Positions 33,575 to 41,641 of a stretch of DNA of 64,000 nucleotides are shown piece after piece. Each line of letters opens with the position of its first letter. Within the stretch, counting starts at the first letter, position 1. This DNA comes from Thermococcus henrietii (lineage in GTDB: Archaea > Methanobacteriota_B > Thermococci > Thermococcales > Thermococcaceae): contig NZ_LT900021.1 in assembly GCF_900198835.1 (NCBI RefSeq), positions 1,240,001 through 1,304,000 of the forward strand. Reading direction: 5' to 3'. The position numbers were made by a program, and so were the translations under genes. The notes below the pieces were generated by a model. The model did not search any database, was not told the DNA's origin, and saw nothing but the letters and a program-made list of their open reading frames with translations.

Positions 33575-34204
33575 ATGATTGAGTATTTTGATTTGAAGGG
33601 GAGGCACATGTTCGTAAGGGTCTGGACTGAGTACGTACCCTCCCCAGACCCCTTCACTTTAGTTTTTATCATCGACAACACAATACTCCTCGGAACCTGC
33701 TGGAACAACAAACTAGAAGGAGCTGCTGTGGCTGTTCATGGGGTTTTCCAGGAGTTGTTGATGGCCAGCAGTCACATGTTGAGGCCGGATGACCCGGAGG
33801 TTCAGAGGTATTCCCAGTCTGAGAGAAATATTGCCAAGTGGGATAAGTTCCAGCTGGGAGATGAGCCGGTAGTGTTTAGGACGACTCTTAATTCGGAGGG
33901 GGGTGCATTGTACTACTTCTGTGCCACTGAAGACACTGCAAGGATTTACTATTACAATGACCTCCTTAAATTCACGAATTGTCCGGAATACAAGGGCAAG
34001 CACAAGGGTGTTGTCGAGCTTTCCCTTAAAGAGTTCGTTGAAGATGTTTTGAAAATCAGCAGGGAGTATCTGGAAAAGTACGCTTCAGTCATCGAGAAAA
34101 TCAGGCTTGAGCACGGGGAAGAGCCGGACGATTATGACTTCCTCTGGGAACTCTACAGGGAAGTGGAGGAACTGTACAAGAAGAAGTTCGGACTAGATTC
34201 ATGA
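33575..34204 (+). CDS. Immunity-like protein 3
   Basis: 209 residues starting MIEYFDLKGRHMF, three bases after toxin-tail fragment B. It is close to immunity-like protein 1 through most of its length (PSPDPFTLVF, ILLGTCW, YYFCATEDTARIYYYNDLLKF, CPEYKGKHKGVVELSLKEF, DYDFLWELYREVEELYKKKFG). Duplicated immunity genes behind displaced tails are typical of contact-dependent inhibition loci. Its N-terminus differs from that of the other two, as expected if the cassette joined here. Confidence 0.6.
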   Translation: MIEYFDLKGRHMFVRVWTEYVPSPDPFTLVFIIDNTILLGTCWNNKLEGAAVAVHGVFQELLMASSHMLRPDDPEVQRYSQSERNIAKWDKFQLGDEPVVFRTTLNSEGGALYYFCATEDTARIYYYNDLLKFTNCPEYKGKHKGVVELSLKEFVEDVLKISREYLEKYASVIEKIRLEHGEEPDDYDFLWELYREVEELYKKKFGLDS

Positions 34205-34230
34205 CTTTCTCTGCTGGTGGATGGAAGGAT

Positions 34231-34375
34231 GCTGGACAGGGCATTGTCCGGCCCCAGCTACAGCGATGTTGGGCCTTCCGGTCCAACAGTACTGTGATGG
34301 GCATAATAGTCCGTCGGTTTAATGTGTACCTTTTTCTTTTGAAAGCCTCGCCCTAAAGGGTGGGGGAGGTCAGTT
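34231..34375. other. Non-coding stretch with three hairpins
   Basis: GGACA-N6-TGTCC (34234-34249), GTTGGGCC-TTCC-GGTCCAAC (34268-34287, with G-T pairs), and a CCTCGCCCT/AGGGTGGGGGAGG hairpin around 34348-34371. The last resembles the end hairpins of archaeal IS200/IS605 elements, but no transposase or TnpB is present. It could be a remnant of a mobile element at the insertion border, a structured RNA, or the terminator of the toxin-immunity locus. Confidence 0.4.
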
Positions 34376-34427
34376 TGGGGGCTTCCTCGTCCTGGACCTC
34401 GTCGTCCAGCCTGGGTGATTTTTCCAT

Positions 34428-34470
34428 TTTTGGAACAAATCTTTAAAAATGATGTTCTTTTTACGGAACA
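34428..34470. promoter_or_regulatory. ribBA control region
   Basis: A half-site TTTTGGAACAAAT lies just before box A (TTTAAAAAT, 34442-34450), and TGTTCT-N6-GGAACA (34453-34470) sits between box A and the start. This matches the ribD operator TGTTCC-N6-GGAACA. The palindrome overlaps the likely transcription start, so the bound factor would block initiation. Confidence 0.6.
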
Positions 34471-35639
34471 TGATGCCCATGAACCTTGAAGAAATCCGGA
34501 GGGCAATCCTCGACGGAAAACCCGTCGTGCTGGTGGACGATAGAAGGGAGTTCGAGGCCGATTTGGTTTTTCCGGCGGAGCTTGCCTCTGCCGAGGTTGT
34601 GAACTTCATGCTCTCTGCCAAAGGCCTCCTATGCCTCACGATGGACATGGACGAGGCCCTGGGGAAGGGCTTCTTCCGCCTGCCGAGCAAAGAAGGTGAG
34701 ACGAACTTCCTCGTTCCCGTTGACTACAGGGAAACCTTCACGGGCATAACAGCGGAGGAGAGGGCGTTAACAGCCAGAAAGTTCGCCAAGGGGCTGGGGG
34801 TTGAGGCCTTCCACTACCCCGGCCATCTGCACCTCCTCGGCGGGATAGGGCTCAACAGGCGCCGCGGGCACACCGAGAGCTCGCTCGAGCTCATGGAGTT
34901 CCTCGGATTCAGACGCTACGCCCTGATAATCGAGATTCTCGACGAGAATGGCGACTCTCACAACCGCGGGTACGCCCTCAAGTTCGCCGAGGAGCACGGC
35001 CTGCCGGTTATCACGACGGACGACGTCTGGAAGGAGTTCGTGAAGAGGAAGCAGCTGATTAGAGTCTACGCCAACGCAAGACTGCCGACCCGCTATGGAG
35101 AGTTCAGGATAATCGCCTTCGAGAACGAGCTGGACTTCAGGGAGCACGTCGCGATAGTCAAGGAACCATACGGCGACGTCCCGCTCGTCAGGGTGCACTC
35201 GAAGTGCCTCACCGGCGACACGCTCGCCTCCCTCAAGTGCGACTGCGGGAGCCAGCTGGCCAATTCGCTGAGGATGATAGCGCAGGAGGGCGGAATACTG
35301 CTCTACATGGACCAGGAAGGGCGGGGAATCGGCCTGAAGGAGAAGGTTAAGGCCTACGAGCTCCAGGACAGGGGATTGGACACCGTTGAGGCCAACGAAG
35401 CCCTGGGCTTTAAGGCCGACGAGAGGACCTATGAGGCCGCCTTCCAGATGCTTCGCGCGCTGGGCGTTTCAAGGATAAGGCTCATAACGAACAACCCGGC
35501 GAAGGCCAGGGCCCTGGAGGAGTTCGGGGTTGAGGTGGTTGAGGTTATCCCCGCTCTGGGGGAGGTCACCGAGCACAACAGGCCCTATCTTAGGGTCAAG
35601 ACCGAAAAGCTCGGCCACAGGCTTCCTTTTGAGGTTTAG
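34470..35639 (+). CDS. ribBA: Bifunctional DHBP synthase/GTP cyclohydrolase II
   Basis: 389 residues from the ATG at 34470, placed about 25 bases after box A and so probably leaderless; ATGs at 34449 and 34452 lie in the operator. The N-terminal half (to ~200) makes dihydroxybutanone phosphate from ribulose 5-phosphate (DDRREFEADL, GHLHLLGG, RRRGHTESSLEL). The C-terminal half opens GTP, with the zinc ligands in KCLTGDTLASLKCDCGSQL and the DQEGRGIGL loop. These are the first committed enzymes of both branches of riboflavin synthesis. Bacterial-type cyclohydrolase II, not the archaeal ArfA. Confidence 0.95.
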   Translation: MMPMNLEEIRRAILDGKPVVLVDDRREFEADLVFPAELASAEVVNFMLSAKGLLCLTMDMDEALGKGFFRLPSKEGETNFLVPVDYRETFTGITAEERALTARKFAKGLGVEAFHYPGHLHLLGGIGLNRRRGHTESSLELMEFLGFRRYALIIEILDENGDSHNRGYALKFAEEHGLPVITTDDVWKEFVKRKQLIRVYANARLPTRYGEFRIIAFENELDFREHVAIVKEPYGDVPLVRVHSKCLTGDTLASLKCDCGSQLANSLRMIAQEGGILLYMDQEGRGIGLKEKVKAYELQDRGLDTVEANEALGFKADERTYEAAFQMLRALGVSRIRLITNNPAKARALEEFGVEVVEVIPALGEVTEHNRPYLRVKTEKLGHRLPFEV

Positions 35640-35651
35640 GGGGGTGTTGCT

Positions 35652-36125
35652 GTGGAGGTGAGGACGTTTGAGGGGAGTTTCAAGGGGGAGGGTCTCAGGA
35701 TAGGCGTCGTGGTGGCGCGGTTCAACGACCTCCTCACGGAGGAGCTCCTTAAAGGTGCCCTTGACTGCTTCGAGAGGCACGGCGTTGAGAGGGTCGACGT
35801 CGTCAGGGTTCCTGGTTCCTTCGAGATTCCGCTGATGGCCAAGAAAATGGCCGAGAGTGGAAACTACGACGCGGTCTTGGCTTTGGGGGCGGTCGTAAGG
35901 GGCGAAACGATGCACTTTGACCTGGTCGCCGGCGAGGTCGCCAAGGGCGTCGCGAAGGTCTCGCTCGACACGGGCGTTCCGGTCATCTTCGGCGTCATAA
36001 CGGTTGAAGACGAGCTCCAAGGGCTGGACAGGGCCGGAATAAAGGCCAACAAGGGCTTCGAGTACGCGATGGCAACCCTTGAGATGGCAAATCTGGGGCG
36101 CTCGCTGGGCATATTCGGGAAATAA
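35652..36125 (+). CDS. ribH: Lumazine synthase
   Basis: 157 residues; joins the RibD/ribA-derived pyrimidine with dihydroxybutanone phosphate to form dimethylribityllumazine, substrate of RibE. Family motifs: [40 protein letters not shown] (catalytic His) and [13 protein letters not shown] start at 35652 after GGGGGGTG, 12 bases after the ribBA stop, so cotranscribed. Confidence 0.95.
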   Translation: MEVRTFEGSFKGEGLRIGVVVARFNDLLTEELLKGALDCFERHGVERVDVVRVPGSFEIPLMAKKMAESGNYDAVLALGAVVRGETMHFDLVAGEVAKGVAKVSLDTGVPVIFGVITVEDELQGLDRAGIKANKGFEYAMATLEMANLGRSLGIFGK

Positions 36126-36134
36126 TCCTGTATA

Positions 36135-36162
36135 TTGGACATTTTTTATAACTTTGGACATT
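36135..36162. promoter_or_regulatory. Direct repeats TTGGACATT
   Basis: Two exact copies (36135-36143 and 36154-36162) are spaced 19 bases apart, close to two helical turns, around the TTTTTTATAAC box A candidate (~36142-36152). TGTATA flanks both. They probably bind a regulator of the secreted CBM2-like gene at 36242. Confidence 0.45.
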
Positions 36163-36241
36163 CTTGTATACATGGAAATTCTTATAAGATTGTGCGAAAA
36201 TATGCAGATTGCCGCATGCAAATCCAAGGAGGTGCTTAAGA

Positions 36242-38188
36242 GTGCGCAGGTTTGCATCCGTTTTGTTGATGGTAGTGATGCTTTTGGCCCTCGTGCCGCT
36301 GTTCCATCCATGGGCGGGGGCCGCCCCAAGTGAGCCCATGAGCGTCCAGCACAGGGACTGGGGCACTGGGGGAGAGTTTGACGTCCAGCTCAACCTCGGG
36401 GGCAAGTATGACTGGAGGGTCTACGTGAGGCTTGTGGGCGCCAACGTTTCCGGCCAGTGGAGTGTTGAGAAATCGAGCTGGAGGGGCTGGACCGTTTTCA
36501 CACCCCTAAGCTGGAACCGCGGACCGTACGCGAGCTTTGGGTTCCTGTACTCGGGACACCTGAAGAACGCAACTTTCGTTCTTGTCGTTAACAACGAGGT
36601 CTGGGCTGTGTGGCCGAAGGGTGCACCAGTTCCGCCCTTAAGCCCAGGTAACGGTACGAACCCGTCCCCCTCCCCGGTCACGGGTTCTTGGGTAAACGTC
36701 ACCAACCCCGATAACTCAACATCCCTCTACGTTGCCTACAAGGTCGCGAGCGACAACGGGTCAGTTTTGACGGTTGATATTCGTCTCGCCAACCTCAACA
36801 GGAACTACACGTGGGACGGCTACTGCTTCGACCTCAGGAACATCAGCTTCGAGACGAACGGAAGGGTTCTCTCCGTCGAATACGCGGACGGGGAGAGCCC
36901 GAAGTACCACATCAACGGCAGTCGTGTGACCCTTGATCTCACTTGGAGAAGTGTCTTCCCCCTCAACACCTCTGTCACAGTAGTCGTCAGGATCGCGAAG
37001 TCCGGCTCTGATCCGGTTCCCCACAACTTCAGGATAAACTACCTCCGCGGTCCCGTCGTCTATCCGAACATCGGAAGCCTCCCCGCGAGCTGGAAGCCGG
37101 GCAACTTCACGCTCTCCGATCTTATCGGCAATCCCTCAGAGTACTACAGCCCAAACTTCACGCCTGAGCTCAACGGGGTTATCGTTTACCACCTGCCCAG
37201 CAGGACGCAGATAATTATAGGCCTCGCCAACATAACCTACCCTCTCAACCTCGCCCACGGTGCCAGGATGTGGGTTCCGAACAAGTACTTCGCCATGGGA
37301 CTTGCACTTGCGTACGCTTGGTTCAGGATAAACCCCAACTATCTTATGGCGCTCGCCGCCAAGGAGAACTGGGGAACCGCGGTTACAAAGGACCCCTCCT
37401 TCAAGGGATTCAACGTCACAATCAACGGCCAGACTTACCACTGGCCTGTTCTCATAGACCATCCGGACGGCATATTCCAGATTGAGAGCGAGAACTTCAT
37501 TCAGCTCACCAAGTACTACCCGGACCTGTTCCCGACCAACGCCTCCCACAACGCCTACCTTCAGGTCTCCCTCAACCCAAAGAACCCTGCATGGATACGC
37601 TCACCCATAACCGCCGCCATAAGCCTGACCATGGAGCGCGAGCTCCTTTACGCGGCAGTTGGCGAGAAGTACAACGAGTTCCTGCGTGAGGCTAAAGACC
37701 CGTGGGCCGAGACTGAGATACTTGACTACGGATACAACAGGGGCATGGGCTCTGTCGCCGCTCTCAAGGTATTCTCAAGCAACTGGGAGAAGGCCGTAAA
37801 CGCACCTGTCCTGTGGAAGGCCCTCAACATGGAGGGCTTCGGCGGCCACGTGCCGACCGTCGTCAACATAACTGCAACGATGGACATGGAGACAAAGGAC
37901 GTCTACGACGCCAACATAACGTGGAGCGACATCGTGTACTTCTTCAACATTGTCCGCACCAGCTTCTTCAGGGAGGAGGCAATAAACCAGGAGCAGTGGG
38001 ACGAAATTATGGAGAACGTCCACCGGGCCTACGAACTCCTCTCACAGCACTGGGGCGGCGACCACATCTCCTACCGCTACGACTTCCTCACGATACTCAG
38101 GGTCGCCATGAAGTTCTGGCCCAAGCCCCTCATACCGAGGCCGACGGGCGACGACTGGTACTACCAGGCCAGCAACTACAGCCCGTGA
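36242..38188 (+). CDS. Secreted CBM2-like protein with lysozyme-like domain
   Basis: 648 residues. GTG start at 36242, eight bases after AAGGAGGTG. Signal peptide (FASVLLMVVMLLALVPLF), a CBM2-like sugar-binding module (~30-125: VQHRDWGTGGEFDVQ, then TPLSWNRGPYASFGFLYSG), a Pro/Ser linker, a second beta domain (~150-270) and a C-terminal helical domain (~300-648). That domain reads MALAAKENWGTA, then DHPDGIFQIESENF and DYGYNRGMGSVAAL, the order of catalytic Glu, GxxQ and YNxGxG motifs in lysozyme-like transglycosylases and chitinases. Archaea of this group lack murein, so chitin or another glycan is the likelier target (inference). Confidence 0.7.
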   Translation: MRRFASVLLMVVMLLALVPLFHPWAGAAPSEPMSVQHRDWGTGGEFDVQLNLGGKYDWRVYVRLVGANVSGQWSVEKSSWRGWTVFTPLSWNRGPYASFGFLYSGHLKNATFVLVVNNEVWAVWPKGAPVPPLSPGNGTNPSPSPVTGSWVNVTNPDNSTSLYVAYKVASDNGSVLTVDIRLANLNRNYTWDGYCFDLRNISFETNGRVLSVEYADGESPKYHINGSRVTLDLTWRSVFPLNTSVTVVVRIAKSGSDPVPHNFRINYLRGPVVYPNIGSLPASWKPGNFTLSDLIGNPSEYYSPNFTPELNGVIVYHLPSRTQIIIGLANITYPLNLAHGARMWVPNKYFAMGLALAYAWFRINPNYLMALAAKENWGTAVTKDPSFKGFNVTINGQTYHWPVLIDHPDGIFQIESENFIQLTKYYPDLFPTNASHNAYLQVSLNPKNPAWIRSPITAAISLTMERELLYAAVGEKYNEFLREAKDPWAETEILDYGYNRGMGSVAALKVFSSNWEKAVNAPVLWKALNMEGFGGHVPTVVNITATMDMETKDVYDANITWSDIVYFFNIVRTSFFREEAINQEQWDEIMENVHRAYELLSQHWGGDHISYRYDFLTILRVAMKFWPKPLIPRPTGDDWYYQASNYSP

Positions 38189-38760
38189 ACTTCCCATCCC
38201 CTCTCCCCTTTTACCACCCCTATCGCGAGCACCTTCTTCTCGAAGGGAAGCTCCAGAGCCTTTCTCGCAAGCTCCTCGGCGCCTTCAAAGGCCGGAAACT
38301 CAAGCTCGGTGAAGCCAAGGTTGTACGTTGCCGTGACGAAGGCCTTCCCTTCCCTCAGCTTCAGCTCCCTCACCCAGAACTCCTCTTTTCCGGCGAATCC
38401 GAGCCATCCTCTGCCGTTTCTCCCCACGATGCCCGCTATCCTCGGCGTGCTGTATTCATCTCTCTCGTAGTCGAGGGCATCAAGAACGTGGATTAGGGCC
38501 TTCTTCGGGCTTTCCCACTCGAGGGCCGGGGCTATGAAGTCCGTCTGGAGGCCGTTCGTGACGACGGCGTATTCGCGGAGGAGCCTCACCACCGGATAGC
38601 TCACGTAGGGGTTGTCCGTCTTCGTTAGGTTCTCGATGTAGACGGCGTTTCCCCTTACGATTGCCCTCCTCCTCGGAAAGGAGCGGGAGCAGAGGAGGTA
38701 GAAGGCGAAGGGCTTCCCCCTCATCAGCCCGACCCCGAGGGTTCTGCCAGTGTAGGTCAC
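38176..38760 (-). CDS. purO: Archaeal IMP cyclohydrolase
   Basis: 194 residues; closes formyl-AICAR to IMP, the last step of purine synthesis. PurO family, unrelated to bacterial PurH: start YTGRTLGVGLMRGKPFAFY, SRSFPRRRAIVRGN, IVGRNGRGWLGF. Its start overlaps the purP gene by four bases (ATGA), and its end overlaps the convergent secreted-protein gene by 13 bases. Confidence 0.93.
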   Translation of the reverse strand: MTYTGRTLGVGLMRGKPFAFYLLCSRSFPRRRAIVRGNAVYIENLTKTDNPYVSYPVVRLLREYAVVTNGLQTDFIAPALEWESPKKALIHVLDALDYERDEYSTPRIAGIVGRNGRGWLGFAGKEEFWVRELKLREGKAFVTATYNLGFTELEFPAFEGAEELARKALELPFEKKVLAIGVVKGERGWEVHGL

Positions 38761-39689
38761 GTTACCACCTCCCCGAGCCGGTCTTCATCGATGGCCAGCC
38801 TGATTTCCCGCGCTATCCTCCTCCCGACGCTCATGGGCTCGTCCCAGTAGAGCCTTCCGTACCAGTGGAGGGCGTTCGAACCGCCGTCGATGCGCGAGGC
38901 GAAGCCTATCGCCCTAAATCTACCGTCGTAGGCGAAGTGGAGCGCGAAGGGGCCGATGATTCCGGGCGGTTCGAGCTTCTTCATGGCTTCCACGAATGCC
39001 AGACCGTAGTCGTAGAGCCTCGGAAGGAGTGACTCCCTCAAAGCGACGCTAACGTTTCCCGCTATCGTGTAGGGGAGCGGTTTCACCGGCCAGCGGGCGT
39101 TTCCATCGGCTATAACAACGCGCTCGTCGACGCCGAGGAGTTCGAGCCTTTCCAGAATCGGAGAGTAGAAGAGGTGGACGTAGAGGTAAACGCCCGGGAC
39201 GAACTCCTCTATCCTGTGGGGTTCTTTAAGCTCCCTTAACTTCCCCTCAAGCTCCTCTCCGCGCGCTATGAAGTGCCCGCTCCCTCCCCTCGGCCCCTCA
39301 AGGCGGACGAAGTAGAGCTTCCCCGGTTCAACTTCACTAGGCTCGATGACCCGAACCCTCGGAATTCCCGCCTCCTTGAGAGCTTTATCCTGAAGTTCAA
39401 AGCTGGTTTCCCACTTGAGGAAGCGTCTGTTGCCGAAGAACTTTGTTTTAGCTCTCTCTATTCTCTCAAGGCCGAGGTAGGCCACGAAGGAGCCATGGGG
39501 GATTACTATTCCGTCGTCGTCGAGAATCGCGCCCATGTCTTCAGTGACCACAAGCTCGTCCGCGAGCCTCGTGGAGGCGTAGAAAGCTTTTCTTTCGGGC
39601 TTCACGTAGAGTCTCGTCCTGAACCCCTCGTCTCTGGCCCCGAGGAGAATCTGAAGGGAGGAATGAGACGCTATCGTCGAGATTATCAT
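38757..39689 (-). CDS. purP: PurP-type AICAR formate ligase
   Basis: 310 residues, ATP-grasp-type. PurP makes formyl-AICAR from AICAR, formate and ATP. Features: TIASHSSLQILLGARDEGF at the start (AICAR phosphate loop), PHGSFVAYLG, RLEGPRGGSGHFIA and IIGPFALHF. Thermococcales carry more than one PurP paralogue, so activity should not be assumed for this copy alone. Four-base overlaps with purC and purO. Confidence 0.88.
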   Translation of the reverse strand: MIISTIASHSSLQILLGARDEGFRTRLYVKPERKAFYASTRLADELVVTEDMGAILDDDGIVIPHGSFVAYLGLERIERAKTKFFGNRRFLKWETSFELQDKALKEAGIPRVRVIEPSEVEPGKLYFVRLEGPRGGSGHFIARGEELEGKLRELKEPHRIEEFVPGVYLYVHLFYSPILERLELLGVDERVVIADGNARWPVKPLPYTIAGNVSVALRESLLPRLYDYGLAFVEAMKKLEPPGIIGPFALHFAYDGRFRAIGFASRIDGGSNALHWYGRLYWDEPMSVGRRIAREIRLAIDEDRLGEVVT

Positions 39690-40345
39690 CCAACCACCTC
39701 CGAGAGTTCCTCGCGCGTCAGAATCCTCCCGTTCCTCGCGACGCGCATGGTATCCCCGCTCAGCTCGTCTATGACGATTAGCTCGCCGTCAAGCCTGCCG
39801 AACTCGAGCTTAAAATCAACGAGCTGGAGGCCCTTCGAGGAAAAGAACTCCCGCAGGATTCCCGCGACCTTTCTGGTGGTTTTCTTCATCGCCTCAACCT
39901 CTTCTCTGTTCGAGATTCCGAGGGCAATTACTGCTTCCTCCGCTATGAGGGGGTCGTCGAGCGAGTCGTCCTTCAGGGTGAACTCTACTATCCCAAGCCT
40001 CTGGAACGGCTTCACCCAGCCTTTGTAGCGCCGAAGGAAGCTCCCATAGGCCAGCTCGCGGTAGATGACCTCCAGCGGAATCCTCTCGGCCTTCAGGAAG
40101 CGGACTTTTCTATCGTCAATCCTCTCCACGAAGTGCGTCTTTACGCCGTTCCCCTCAAGCAACCTGAAGAAGAACTCTGTCTGCTTCAAAATGAGGCTTC
40201 CCTTCCCTGCTTTCTCACCGATTACCTCGTTGCCCCCGCTGTCTTCCCTGCCTTCCCTTCCGAGAACGGCGTCCTTGAAGTGGAAGATGAGGTAGGGGCC
40301 GTCCTCGTAAACGTCCTTCGTCTTGCCGGAGTAGACGAGCCTCAA
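39686..40345 (-). CDS. purC: SAICAR synthetase
   Basis: 219 residues; ligates aspartate to CAIR. YSGKTKDVYE (ATP loop), ERIPLEVIYRELAYGSFLRR, DPLIAEEA and VDFKLEFGRLDGELIVIDE are family motifs. It lies four bases after thiC and overlaps purP, so it is the second gene of a thiC-purC-purP-purO operon. Confidence 0.95.
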   Translation of the reverse strand: MRLVYSGKTKDVYEDGPYLIFHFKDAVLGREGREDSGGNEVIGEKAGKGSLILKQTEFFFRLLEGNGVKTHFVERIDDRKVRFLKAERIPLEVIYRELAYGSFLRRYKGWVKPFQRLGIVEFTLKDDSLDDPLIAEEAVIALGISNREEVEAMKKTTRKVAGILREFFSSKGLQLVDFKLEFGRLDGELIVIDELSGDTMRVARNGRILTREELSEVVG

Positions 40346-40349
40346 GCTC

Positions 40350-41630
40350 TCACCCCTTCCTCAGCATGTCGTTGATGAGCTTTATCGCGCATAAATCACC
40401 GCACATCGAGCAGGCCTCGGTTTTTGTCGGCCTCTCCTTCCTTATCTCAATGAACTTCTCCCTGTCCTGGCTCAGTTCGAACTGTCCAGCCCAGTCAAGC
40501 CTTCCGCGCGCGAGGCTCATGAGGTAGTCCTTTTTAAAGTCGGCCTCGAAGCGAGTCAAATTGACCGCGTGGGCGGCTATCTTCGCCGCTATAACTCCCT
40601 CGCGGACGTGCTCAACAGTCGGCAGTCCGAGGTGCTCGGCTGGAGTAACGTAGCACAGGAAGTCCGCGCCGTTCAAAGCCGCTATCGCTCCCCCTATGGC
40701 AGACGTGATGTGGTCGTAGCCAGGGAATATGTCTGTAACGATTGGGCCGAGGACGTAGAAGGGTGCGTTGTCAGTTGCAATCTTCGCGAGCTTTATCTGG
40801 GCCGGAATCTGGTCAATTGGCACGTGGCCCGGCCCTTCGACCATCGTCTGGACCCCGGCTTCCCTCGCGCGCCTTACGAGCCTTCCGAGGGTGTAAAGCT
40901 CGGCAATCTGAAGCTCGTCGCCGGCATCTGGAAGGCCGCCGGGTCTAAGTCCATCGCCGAGGCTCAGAACAACGTCGTACTCCCTGGCGAGTTCAAGCAG
41001 GTAGTCGTAGTCCCTGTAGAACGGGTTCTCCTCGCCCCAGTGGAGTATCCACGCCGCGAGGAAGGTTCCTCCGCGCGAGACCATGCCAACGACTCTTTTC
41101 ACCCGTTTCATCTTCTCGACGACTTCTTTAGTAACTCCGACGTGAATCGTCGTGTAGTCAACGCCGTCCCTGAAGTGCTTCTCAACGGCCTTCCACATGT
41201 CGTCCTCGGTCATCTCGATGATGGCCTTTCCTTTGGCTAACATCTCCTCGGCGACTTGGTAGATTGGAACTGTGCCGATGGGCACGTCAACCGCCTTCAT
41301 TATAGCCTTCCTTATCGAATCGAGGTCACCCCCTGTGGAGAGGTCCATTATCGTGTCGGCGCCGTATTTCACGGCGACCTTAGCCTTCTCTATCTCCGCC
41401 TTAACGTCCACTATGTCGCGCGACGTTCCAATGTTGGCGTTGACCTTAACGCGGACGACGTTGCCCACCGCGACCGGCTTAACCCAGTCGTGGCGGACGT
41501 TCCTGAATATCACAGTGTGCCCCTTTGCCACGCTCCTCCTGAGCTTTTCGGCGCTTATCCCCTCCCGCTCGGCGATAAACTTCATTTCCTCCGTGATTAC
41601 TCTGCGCCTTGCCTCCTCAAGCTGGGTCAT
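40350..41630 (-). CDS. thiC: Phosphomethylpyrimidine synthase ThiC
   Basis: 426 residues; a radical-SAM enzyme that rearranges AIR, a purine intermediate, into HMP phosphate for thiamine. The C-terminal cluster motif CSMCGDLC holds the iron-sulfur cluster. TIMDLSTGGDLDSIR, VSRGGTFLAAW, EGPGHVPIDQI and LGPIVTDIFPGYDH are diagnostic. Start ATG 41630 after GGGTGATT. Cotranscribed with purine genes that make and use AIR-derived products. Confidence 0.97.
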   Translation of the reverse strand: MTQLEEARRRVITEEMKFIAEREGISAEKLRRSVAKGHTVIFRNVRHDWVKPVAVGNVVRVKVNANIGTSRDIVDVKAEIEKAKVAVKYGADTIMDLSTGGDLDSIRKAIMKAVDVPIGTVPIYQVAEEMLAKGKAIIEMTEDDMWKAVEKHFRDGVDYTTIHVGVTKEVVEKMKRVKRVVGMVSRGGTFLAAWILHWGEENPFYRDYDYLLELAREYDVVLSLGDGLRPGGLPDAGDELQIAELYTLGRLVRRAREAGVQTMVEGPGHVPIDQIPAQIKLAKIATDNAPFYVLGPIVTDIFPGYDHITSAIGGAIAALNGADFLCYVTPAEHLGLPTVEHVREGVIAAKIAAHAVNLTRFEADFKKDYLMSLARGRLDWAGQFELSQDREKFIEIRKERPTKTEACSMCGDLCAIKLINDMLRKG

Positions 41631-41641
41631 TCCAATCACCC

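Noticed and set aside
34231-34375. A complete insertion sequence
   Set aside because: Hairpins only; no transposase or TnpB reading frame and no clear target duplication.
34449-34475. Upstream ATGs at 34449/34452 as the ribBA start
   Set aside because: They lie in box A and the operator; the ATG at 34470 is at the right distance for a leaderless start.
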